Of a DNA stretch of 47,312 nt, positions 15,650 to 22,564 are shown piece by piece. The position numbers and the translations under genes are program-made. The notes under the pieces were generated by a model. That model searched no databases, was not told where the DNA came from, and worked only from the letters and a program-made list of their open reading frames with translations. The stretch lies in assembly GCA_016196225.1 (NCBI GenBank), contig JACPXZ010000002.1:1-47312 (forward strand), given 5' to 3'. Within the stretch, counting starts at the first letter, position 1. Each line of letters starts with the position of its first letter. This stretch comes from Candidatus Peregrinibacteria bacterium (GTDB lineage Bacteria; Patescibacteriota; Gracilibacteria; Peribacterales; Peribacteraceae).

Positions 15650-18070
15650 ATGGTTGTTCCTATTTGTGATTGCGCGGCGACGAGAGTATATGCAGCGAGG
15701 TGGGTGCGCCGTATTTTTTTGTCACCAATATCGATGATCGCATATCTGGCAATCGGGACACCGTTTGTCATTGTTTTTTCACGGAGCGGCGATGCTATTC
15801 CTCTTATCGTGTATGCGACTGTCATTCTCACGGCAATGGGAATTCTGGAAGAGTTTATCCGGGATGTTCTCGAATCACCCGACCGCGCTGCTCTTTCGAC
15901 CGATAACATTGCGGAATATCTTTCCAGTGAAACACTTCGGATACTCGGATGTGTCAACGTGTGGACGGGACTGGGTCTTCTTAAGGTTCTTACGCTGAGT
16001 CGCCGGGGGGCATTTTTGGTACGAGAAATGGGATTATCTGTGAATAATCTGCTCGATAAGGCGCAGGGGAGAACAGAAGGGCAGGTTCATCTTCCGGCTT
16101 TGATTGCCGAAGGAAGGAAGATGTGTTCATTTTGTGGTGAAGAGCGGGTGACACCTGCGATGTTGCTCTCTGCCGTTTTTTCCACCGGAGGAGTATTCGA
16201 AGAAATTCTGAATGAGCAGGATCTCTCGCGTGAAGATGTTAAGAAGATGGTGCAATACGAATCATTCCATGAACGTTTACGTATGCGTCGCAAGAACATT
16301 TTGCACCCCGATACGTTGCTCAAACGTTTTGGAGCAATGGGGAGATCTTGGGTGAAAGGATACACGGGGTGGCTCGATCGATTGACGGAGGATATCGGAC
16401 CGACCATCCGCTGGTCTGCGGATCGGGGAGTGAAAATCCATACTCAGGTCATCGAAAATACCCTTCGTATCTTTGCGCGATCCGCACAACATAATGTTCT
16501 TCTCATCGGGAAATCCGGTACAGGGAAGCGTACTCTTGCACAGAATATCGCATTCACGATTCGTACTCTGGAGCGACAGCAGGGGAGATCGGATACACGC
16601 TTGAGAGTACTTCGGGAAGACATGCTTTTGTCGGGCACGGCATCACCTGATGAAGCGTTGCTCCGTGCTTTTGGGGAACTCAAGGGGATGGAGCGTGCAC
16701 TCCTTATCATCGATGACGTTCCATTACTTCTCCAAACTTGTGACCCAAAACTCAAGGCGGTACTGATAAAGATATTCGATGCTCCTAATATCAATGTCCT
16801 TGGCATTGCGGATGCGAAGGGATATCACGAGCATGTGCGTGCGGATGCAAGCGTCGATCGATCGTTCGAGCCCGTCAGGGTGGATGATTCCTCCGATGAC
16901 GAAACTATGTTTGTACTGATGGAGCATCTCTTTCAATTGGAAGGTCGAAGTCGTCTGACCCTGACATACCGTTCACTTCGGCAGGTGGTGGACTTGGCCA
17001 AGCGTTATGTTGGAGCAGGAGGATTTCCCGGAAAAGCGGTGGAGATTATCAATGATGCCTGGCACATTGCGCAGGAAGAACGTCGAACATTTATCGGAGA
17101 GGACGATGTGCGCAAGGCGATATCGGTCAAGGCCCATATGGATATCCAGGAAATCGGAGAAAGAGAACGTGAACGGCTTCTCAAACTAAAAGGGGAACTC
17201 GCGAAGCGTATCGTGGGTCAGGAAGAGGCGACCGATATGATTGTCCATGCCCTCAAGCGCGCCCGGCTGGAGATCGGTACACGCAATAAACCGTCTGGAA
17301 CATTTCTTTTCCTCGGACCGACGGGAGTGGGAAAAACGCACACTGCCAAAACGATTGCCGACGTGATTTTTGGCGGGGAATCGGCATTTATCCGGTTGGA
17401 TATGAATGAATATGCGCTTGAGCAATCACTCGAACGCGTGATCGGAGAACTATCACAGCGTATCCAGGATCGACCGTTTTCGTTGATTCTGCTCGATGAG
17501 ATTGAGAAGGCGCATCCCAAGGTACTCAATACGTTTTTGCAAATACTTGATGAGGGGATACTGACCGATACGGCAGGAGTAAAGATTGATTTTCGTAATA
17601 CGATTATCATTGCAACGAGTAATGCAGGGGCGCTCTTCATCCGTGATTTTGTCACGTCGCATCCCGAATGGGGGACGGAGGATGGTCGCAGTATATTCAA
17701 GCAGCAACTGACCGACTTTATTCTCAAAGAGAAACTCTTTTCGCCGGAATTCATCAACCGCTTTGATGAGGTCATTGTGTATTACCCGATGACACCGGTT
17801 GATGCCAAGAAAATCGCGGTCATCATGCTTGATGAAGTCATCCGGGAGTTTAAAGAAGAGAAGGGGATTACCATCATATTGGAAGAATCTGTCCTTGAGA
17901 CCATTGTCGAGAGAGGATACAGCATCGAATTCGGCGCGCGAGCAATGCGTCGTACAATCACCGATGCATTCGAAAATTACTTGGCGGATTATATGCTGGA
18001 ACATGAGGTGAAGCGGGGCGATACGATCAGGATTGGAGCAGGGGACATGCCTGCCGGCAGGCAGGTTTGA
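15650..18070 (+). CDS. Membrane-anchored double-AAA+ Clp-like ATPase, pore loops missing
   Basis: 806 residues. Two membrane helices lie at ~28-44 and 50-67. A Clp-N-like repeat follows (VTPAMLLSAVFSTGG.., ~167-200). D1 has Walker A GKSGTGKR (287-294) and a degenerate Walker B LLIIDD (351-356). D2 has GPTGVGKT (556-563), LILLDE (612-617), sensor TSNAGA, FINRFDE with the Arg finger, and a C-terminal ClpB-D2-small domain. Odd: the D1 KYRGxFEER pore loop is not recognisable, and in D2 the APPGYVGYxEGGQ loop is absent, LERVIG running straight into ELSQRIQ. So ATPase motifs remain but peptide-threading loops do not. The last six residues (PAGRQV) come from a dispersed repeat. Role unknown; a remodeller or scaffold is possible. 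Confidence 0.9.
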   Translation: MVVPICDCAATRVYAARWVRRIFLSPISMIAYLAIGTPFVIVFSRSGDAIPLIVYATVILTAMGILEEFIRDVLESPDRAALSTDNIAEYLSSETLRILGCVNVWTGLGLLKVLTLSRRGAFLVREMGLSVNNLLDKAQGRTEGQVHLPALIAEGRKMCSFCGEERVTPAMLLSAVFSTGGVFEEILNEQDLSREDVKKMVQYESFHERLRMRRKNILHPDTLLKRFGAMGRSWVKGYTGWLDRLTEDIGPTIRWSADRGVKIHTQVIENTLRIFARSAQHNVLLIGKSGTGKRTLAQNIAFTIRTLERQQGRSDTRLRVLREDMLLSGTASPDEALLRAFGELKGMERALLIIDDVPLLLQTCDPKLKAVLIKIFDAPNINVLGIADAKGYHEHVRADASVDRSFEPVRVDDSSDDETMFVLMEHLFQLEGRSRLTLTYRSLRQVVDLAKRYVGAGGFPGKAVEIINDAWHIAQEERRTFIGEDDVRKAISVKAHMDIQEIGERERERLLKLKGELAKRIVGQEEATDMIVHALKRARLEIGTRNKPSGTFLFLGPTGVGKTHTAKTIADVIFGGESAFIRLDMNEYALEQSLERVIGELSQRIQDRPFSLILLDEIEKAHPKVLNTFLQILDEGILTDTAGVKIDFRNTIIIATSNAGALFIRDFVTSHPEWGTEDGRSIFKQQLTDFILKEKLFSPEFINRFDEVIVYYPMTPVDAKKIAVIMLDEVIREFKEEKGITIILEESVLETIVERGYSIEFGARAMRRTITDAFENYLADYMLEHEVKRGDTIRIGAGDMPAGRQV
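18049..18065. repeat. CCTGCCGGCAGGCAGG repeat at the end of the Clp-like gene
   Basis: The palindromic GCCTGCCGGCAGGCAGG supplies the final residues of the ATPase. A close copy (CCTGCCTACCGGCAGGCAA) is at 30665-30683. Confidence 0.65.
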
Positions 18071-18076
18071 AGATAT

Positions 18077-18111
18077 AAAAAAACCGCATGTCGGGCTCAC
18101 CATGACACGCG
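18077..18111 (-). terminator. Intrinsic terminator of groESL (possibly bidirectional)
   Basis: Read leftward, an 8-bp stem with one mismatch (CGCGTGTC / GACATGCG) is followed by a run of seven T (18077-18083), 20-50 bp past the groEL stop. Read rightward it is followed by a T-rich stretch, so it may also stop the Clp-like transcript. Confidence 0.7.
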
Positions 18112-18129
18112 ATTTTCTTTGATTTCTTT

Positions 18130-19767
18130 TTACATCATTCCATCCATTCCTCCCATTCCACCACCGCCCGCATGAACGGGTTCTTCTTTCTTGGGGATCT
18201 CGGTGATCGCGACTTCCAGCGTGAGGAACATGGCAGCAACGGATGCGGCGTTCTCGAGAGCGCAGCGGGTGACTTTTTTCGGGTCGATCACCATGGATTT
18301 GACCAAGTCCTCGTACTTCTCGGTGAGGGCGTTAAAGCCTACGTTACCCGAGGCGGCCTTTACCTTCTCGACAATTTGTTTACCATCTCTGCCTCCATTC
18401 GTTGCGATCCAGTACGTAGGGGCAACGAGCGCTCCTTTGACGATGTCGATGCCGATTTGTTCATCCTTGGTATCCCCCTTGAGTTTTTCGAGCGCGTTCA
18501 GTGTCCGGATGTAGGCCGTTCCTCCTCCGGGGACGATCCCTTCTTCGGCGGCGGCTCGGGTGGCTGACAGCGCATCCTCAACGCGGTGCTGCTTTTCTTT
18601 TTGTTCCACTTCCGTTGCGGCGCCAACTTTGATGACCGCGACGCCTCCGGAAAGTTTGGCAAGACGTTCCTGGAGTTTTTCACGGTCAAAGTCGGACTTG
18701 GTGGTCTCGACCTGCGCTTTGATTTGGTTGATGCGAGCCTCGATTTCTTTCTTGTCTCCACTGCCTCCAATAACCGTGCAGTTGTCCTTGTCGGCAATCA
18801 CTTTGCGGGCGGTCCCGAGGTCCTCAATGGTCGTGTTCTCAAGTTTGAGACCGATTTCTTCAGAAATAACGCGTCCCCCCGTAAGGATGGCGATATCCTT
18901 GAGCATATCTTTACGGCGGTCACCAAAGGCCGGAGCTTTGATCGCAAGCGTGGCAAATGTTCCGCGAAGTTTGTTCACGACGAGGGTTGCGAGAGCTTCA
19001 CCCTCGACATTCTCGGCAATGATGACCAGTTCTTTGCGTCCACGTTGGGCGAGGGCTTCAAGAACTGGAAGAATCTCCTGGATCGAGCCGATCTTTTTAT
19101 CCGTGATCAGAATGTACGGCTTATCGAACACCGCTTCCATGCGCGCGGTATCGGTGACAAAGTAAGGGGAAATATATCCGTTATCAAATTGCATTCCCTC
19201 GACATATTCCTTTTCGATACCGAGCGTTTCACCGGCTTCGACCGTGACGACGCCGTCTTTACCGACTTCGTCAATGACCTCAGCAATGATGCCGCCGATT
19301 TCTTCATCTTGGGCGCTGATCGTCGCCACGGCCGCGTACTCCTCCTTTTTGCTGACGTTTTTCTTTAACTTCTCGAGTTCAACGGCAACTGCTTTTACGG
19401 CCTTATGAATGCCGTTCTTGATCCCGATCGCATTGCAGCCGCCGGAGAGGTGCTTGAGTCCTTCTTCCATGATGGCATACGCGAGAACGGTCGCGGTCGT
19501 TGTGCCATCACCGGCCGTATCATTGGTCTTGGTGGCGGCCTCTTTGACGAGCTGCGCCCCCATATTCTCAAACGGATCTTCGAGTTCCACTTCTTTTGCA
19601 ACGGAAACACCGTCTTTGGTGACCGTGGGGCCACCATACTTCTTTTCGATAAGGACGTTGCGTCCTTTGGGACCCATCGTTGCGCGGACGGCCTCGGTGA
19701 GTTTTTTGACACCGATGAAAATCTTTTCACGGGCAGTGGTATCGAAGATGAGTTGTTTTGCGGACAT
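18130..19767 (-). CDS. groEL: Chaperonin GroEL (Hsp60)
   Basis: 545 residues, standard length. It forms the ATP-driven double-ring folding chamber with GroES. The N-terminal [18 protein letters not shown], the ATP site [12 protein letters not shown], the apical domain and the C-terminal Gly/Met tail ([10 protein letters not shown]) are all present. It follows groES by 39 bp filled with A-rich tandem text. Regulation is through the groES CIRCE site. Confidence 0.98.
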   Translation of the reverse strand: MSAKQLIFDTTAREKIFIGVKKLTEAVRATMGPKGRNVLIEKKYGGPTVTKDGVSVAKEVELEDPFENMGAQLVKEAATKTNDTAGDGTTTATVLAYAIMEEGLKHLSGGCNAIGIKNGIHKAVKAVAVELEKLKKNVSKKEEYAAVATISAQDEEIGGIIAEVIDEVGKDGVVTVEAGETLGIEKEYVEGMQFDNGYISPYFVTDTARMEAVFDKPYILITDKKIGSIQEILPVLEALAQRGRKELVIIAENVEGEALATLVVNKLRGTFATLAIKAPAFGDRRKDMLKDIAILTGGRVISEEIGLKLENTTIEDLGTARKVIADKDNCTVIGGSGDKKEIEARINQIKAQVETTKSDFDREKLQERLAKLSGGVAVIKVGAATEVEQKEKQHRVEDALSATRAAAEEGIVPGGGTAYIRTLNALEKLKGDTKDEQIGIDIVKGALVAPTYWIATNGGRDGKQIVEKVKAASGNVGFNALTEKYEDLVKSMVIDPKKVTRCALENAASVAAMFLTLEVAITEIPKKEEPVHAGGGGMGGMDGMM

Positions 19768-19806
19768 AGGATTGAAAGTAAAAAATGTAAAATGAAAAAT
19801 GATGAA

Positions 19807-20157
19807 TTAAGCAATCTTGCCAAGGACAGAATCGAGATGAAGGATCTTCACTTCGATGTCTTTTCCGTTGGTCGCTTTAAGTTTCACATCGTCGCCGGCG
19901 TATTTGCCGAAGAGCACTTTATCGCCGACCTTCAGGAATTCCGTGGGATTGGCGCAGTCTTTGCCGACGCCGCCTTTTCCGAGAGCAATGACTACTCCCT
20001 CTTGGGGCTTTTCACCGCTCGCGGTCTCGGGGATCACAATCCCGGAGGCCGTGACTTGTTCTTTTTCGAGGGACTGAACGACGACGCGATCACCGAGAGG
20101 CTCAATACTTACGGCGAGTTTGAGCAGAGATTTGCTTGCAAGGGCGCTGGGGCTCAT
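19807..20157 (-). CDS. groES: Co-chaperonin GroES (Hsp10)
   Basis: 116 residues, about 16 longer than usual at the N terminus: MSPSALASKSLLKLAV precedes the conserved SIEPLGDRVVV. No in-frame ATG, GTG or TTG start lies closer to the conserved part, so the extension is probably real. The mobile loop (TASGIVIPETASGEKPQEG) and the roof segment are present. First gene of the groESL operon, with a long leader (~50 nt), unlike the leaderless genes around it. Confidence 0.96.
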   Translation of the reverse strand: MSPSALASKSLLKLAVSIEPLGDRVVVQSLEKEQVTASGIVIPETASGEKPQEGVVIALGKGGVGKDCANPTEFLKVGDKVLFGKYAGDDVKLKATNGKDIEVKILHLDSVLGKIA

Positions 20158-20195
20158 AGGGGATAATGGTTAAAGAATTGAAGAAAAGAATATTT

Positions 20196-20222
20196 TTAGC
20201 AGGCGAGAGTATAGAGTGCTAA
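20196..20222 (-). promoter_or_regulatory. CIRCE operator (HrcA site) of groESL
   Basis: Read leftward: TTAGCACTC, nine bases, GCCTGCTAA. The consensus is TTAGCACTC-N9-GAGTGCTAA, so the left arm is perfect and the right arm matches 7 of 9. It overlaps the -10 box. HrcA binding here represses groESL until heat shock. hrcA is not in the window. Confidence 0.88.
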
Positions 20223-20235
20223 TAGGCTCTGTCAA
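20208..20235 (-). promoter_or_regulatory. Sigma-70-type promoter of groESL
   Basis: -35 TTGACA (20230-20235), 16-nt spacer, -10 TATACT (20208-20213). The -10 lies in the CIRCE spacer, the usual arrangement for HrcA repression. Confidence 0.85.
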
Positions 20236-20260
20236 GAAAAAATTAGGAGTGTTGCTAATT

Positions 20261-20366
20261 CCCTCTCCAAGAGGGGTACGGTTGGGGGTGAGGGGATTCG
20301 TGTATAGTTTTAATATATGGGTGCAACTGACCCCCTCCCCTTAATCCCCTCCCGTCGGGAGGGGTG
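20261..20366. repeat. Two dispersed repeats at the start of the TMTC-like gene
   Basis: One copy (20261-20295, CCCTCTCCAAGAGGGG..GGGGGTGAGGGG) is intergenic. A second (20331-20366, CCCCCTCCCC..CCCCTCCCGTCGGGAGGGG) is translated as residues ~5-17 of the next gene. Both belong to the purD/mnmA repeat family. Confidence 0.65.
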
Positions 20367-21849
20367 TGTTTTCGCTGTGATTTTTATTACTTTCCTTCTT
20401 GTTCTTGTCTATGGAAGAGCAATTTTGCAGAACGAGTTTGTGGAGTGGGACGATGGATTGCTTATCCTTAATAACCCCATTATTCAGGAGTTGAATTGGG
20501 ATAATATTAAAACAGCCTTTACCTCGTACGACCCCGAGCTCTATATCCCCCTGACATTTTTAAGTTATCAACTTGATTATGCGATCTGGGGACTAAATCC
20601 AATTGGATTTCATCTGACCAATCTTTTGTTGCATATCGGGAATGCGTTTTTGATCGTATGGTTTTTGAAACGACTAGGTTGGCGATGGGCAATTTTTGGC
20701 GGTGCATTATTTGCCATCCATCCCCTGAATACGGAGGCTGTTATGTGGGCGAGTGCGCGGAAGGACCTCCTCATGGGACTTTTCTTTTTATGGAGTTTGA
20801 ATTTGTACCTTGTTGGCAGAAAACATTTAAGTCTCGCAGCATTTTTATTGGCCTGTCTTGCCAAAGTCACAGCAGTCATGTTGCCGTTTATCTTGCTCCT
20901 GATCGATTGGCGTGCTTTTTCCCTCTCCCGGCGGGAGAGGGATAGGGTGAGGGGGTCTGAGCGAGCTTATGTATTGCAGAAAATGCCGTATTTTTTCATA
21001 AGTATTCTCTTCATCATCATCGCCCTCTTCGGCAAAGCGGGGTCCCATGGTCTCTGGTGGGAGAAAGTTCTTATCGGATCAAAAGCGACTATGTTTTATC
21101 TCCAGAAACTTTTTTGGCCGACAGGATTATCGGTGCTGTATCCATACACGCAAAAGATCGCTCTTTCGAATCCGGATTTGCTTGTTCCGCTTATTCTTTT
21201 TTGCTTCGTTACGTTGATTGTTGGATATGAATTTGTGCGCGCCCCGCGAAGCTCCTTTTGGAGCGAAGTTGGGTTTGGCTGGTTCTTCTTTCTCCTCCTC
21301 CTTGCTCCTTCCTTTACCAACTTTGCGAAAGGGCAGGATATCCTCAAGGATGTGTACTTTGCCTCGGACCGGTATGCATACTTGGCATCGATTGGAATAC
21401 CGTATGTAACGGTGTTGTTTCTATCTCATATCCCTTGCCCCGTCCCTCGGCAAGCTCGGGATAAACTCCGTATTGAGCGAAGTGGGGTCGGAATCATCGG
21501 ACTCTTCGGAATCCTCGGACTCTTTTCCTTCCTCTCCTATCATCAGTCTCTGGTTTGGCAGACAACAGAAAGTCTGTTCACAAATGTTGTTCAACATTAC
21601 CCAGATAGTCATGTCGCACAGAATAATCTGGGGAGCCTGTACTATCGTCGAGGCGAAACTGATCGTGCGATTGAGAAGTATAAAGAATCTCTTAACATTC
21701 GTCCTAATGCGACAGCCTTCTTTAATCTCGGGGTGATTTATAGGGACAATGGATATCCGGCCATCGCTCGGGAGGCGTTTATACAGACAATCAAATTACA
21801 TCCGGCTGACGAGGAGGCAAAGAGGAATCTCGAAGCGCTCGGCATTTGA
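20317..21849 (+). CDS. TMTC-like GT-C glycosyltransferase with TPR tail
   Basis: 510 residues. About ten membrane helices follow an early acidic WDDG motif (Asp45-Asp46) in the first outer loop, as in TMTC/PMT-type dolichol- or polyprenyl-sugar mannosyltransferases. The C-terminal ~95 residues are TPR units (AQNNLGSLYYRRGETDRAIEKY, ATAFFNLGVIYRDNG). It probably transfers a sugar to exported proteins or lipids. Four stretches look like inserted repeats: residues ~5-17, LSRRERDRVRGSE, RAPRSSFWSEVG and CPVPRQARDKLRIERSG. TATAGT (20303-20308) is 8 nt before the ATG; an alternative GTG start at 20377 would avoid the first repeat. Its end overlaps the convergent gene by 59 bp. Confidence 0.8.
   Translation: MGATDPLPLIPSRREGCVFAVIFITFLLVLVYGRAILQNEFVEWDDGLLILNNPIIQELNWDNIKTAFTSYDPELYIPLTFLSYQLDYAIWGLNPIGFHLTNLLLHIGNAFLIVWFLKRLGWRWAIFGGALFAIHPLNTEAVMWASARKDLLMGLFFLWSLNLYLVGRKHLSLAAFLLACLAKVTAVMLPFILLLIDWRAFSLSRRERDRVRGSERAYVLQKMPYFFISILFIIIALFGKAGSHGLWWEKVLIGSKATMFYLQKLFWPTGLSVLYPYTQKIALSNPDLLVPLILFCFVTLIVGYEFVRAPRSSFWSEVGFGWFFFLLLLAPSFTNFAKGQDILKDVYFASDRYAYLASIGIPYVTVLFLSHIPCPVPRQARDKLRIERSGVGIIGLFGILGLFSFLSYHQSLVWQTTESLFTNVVQHYPDSHVAQNNLGSLYYRRGETDRAIEKYKESLNIRPNATAFFNLGVIYRDNGYPAIAREAFIQTIKLHPADEEAKRNLEALGI
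20921..20955. repeat. Dispersed palindromic repeat inside the TMTC-like gene
   Basis: CCCTCTCCCGGCGGGAGAGG followed by ATAGGGTGAGGGG, the same family as in purD. It is read in frame as SLSRRERDRVRG between two membrane helices. Confidence 0.75.
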
Positions 21850-22294
21850 AGTAAAATTCATAGGTATGACGGTCGAGGATCTGTTCTGCTGCGATTGTTG
21901 TAAGTCTGTCTGCAATGTTCTTGGCGGTCACCCGTTTGATTGCTTCGATCCGTGTTAATGCATTTTTGAGTAATGCATAGAGGACAAGGACAGATTCCAG
22001 TTGTTCATGCGCGGGAGAAAAGGGGTCGTAGGGTTGGTGTGTTAGGAGGGAAGCGAGCGGTCGAAGCATTCTGCACATGATAGCTGTAATTTCTTCGTCT
22101 ATCTCAAAGTGTTCACGATCTTCATATCCAAAATGATCTTTTAGATCCTGGAGACTGACAGGAATATCAAACTGGCTCCCCATACATTCGAGGCGGTAGG
22201 TATTTGCGCCATGCGGCTCTCCCGGTCGCTGGATCACGATGATCTCGGGGAGCGCTCCTTGTTCGATCATCTGTGGGAACTCTTCTAGTTGCAT
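21791..22294 (-). CDS. Hypothetical protein, 167 residues
   Basis: Not recognised. Start at ATG 22294 (MQLEEFPQM) because a TATACT box at 22303-22308 is 8 nt upstream; the frame is open further right but runs into tRNA-Leu. Visible features: a beta-rich N-terminal part (LPEIIVIQRPGEPHGANTY), an acidic middle, then helical segments to the end. Soluble, no signal peptide. Its 3' end overlaps the TMTC-like gene tail-to-tail by 59 bp. Confidence 0.65.
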   Translation of the reverse strand: MQLEEFPQMIEQGALPEIIVIQRPGEPHGANTYRLECMGSQFDIPVSLQDLKDHFGYEDREHFEIDEEITAIMCRMLRPLASLLTHQPYDPFSPAHEQLESVLVLYALLKNALTRIEAIKRVTAKNIADRLTTIAAEQILDRHTYEFYFKCRALRDSSLPPRQPDVI

Positions 22295-22302
22295 TAAAGA
22301 GA

Positions 22303-22308
22303 AGTATA
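22303..22308 (-). promoter_or_regulatory. -10 box, leaderless-type
   Basis: TATACT (with TTC before it) ends 8 nt before the ATG at 22294. Confidence 0.45.
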
Positions 22309-22369
22309 GAACACTCTTCTTCGATGTACCAGAAAGAGTCTTCTCGCCGTGGTTTACCATGAGCGAGGA

Positions 22370-22389
22370 GTCGTTACGACAGTAACGAC
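22370..22389. repeat. Perfect 8-bp hairpin downstream of tRNA-Leu(CAG)
   Basis: GTCGTTAC-GACA-GTAACGAC lies 11 bp past the tRNA 3' end (leftward). It could help end or process the tRNA transcript; no T-run. Confidence 0.4.
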
Positions 22390-22400
22390 GACGAGTCGAA

Positions 22401-22486
22401 TGGTGCCCAGAAGAGGAGTCGAACCTCCACGGGATTGCTCCCACTAGCTCCTGAAGCTAGCGCGTCTGCCATTCCGCCATCTGGGC
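22401..22486 (-). tRNA. tRNA-Leu (anticodon CAG)
   Basis: Read leftward: acceptor GCCCAGA pairs with TCTGGGC, A73, encoded CCA. The anticodon stem-loop CTAGC-TTCAGGA-GCTAG carries CAG. Long variable arm; T-arm GGAGG-TTCGACT-CCTC(C/T). Confidence 0.95.
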
Positions 22487-22564
22487 ACTTGTCTCTATTC
22501 TCACTCAAATACCTCATTGTCGCAATGAATGGTAGAGAAGAGGTTTCTCCGTCAGAATAGTCTT

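Noticed and set aside
18586-19368. Long rightward ORFs opposite groEL
   Set aside because: Shadows of a highly conserved gene on the other strand.
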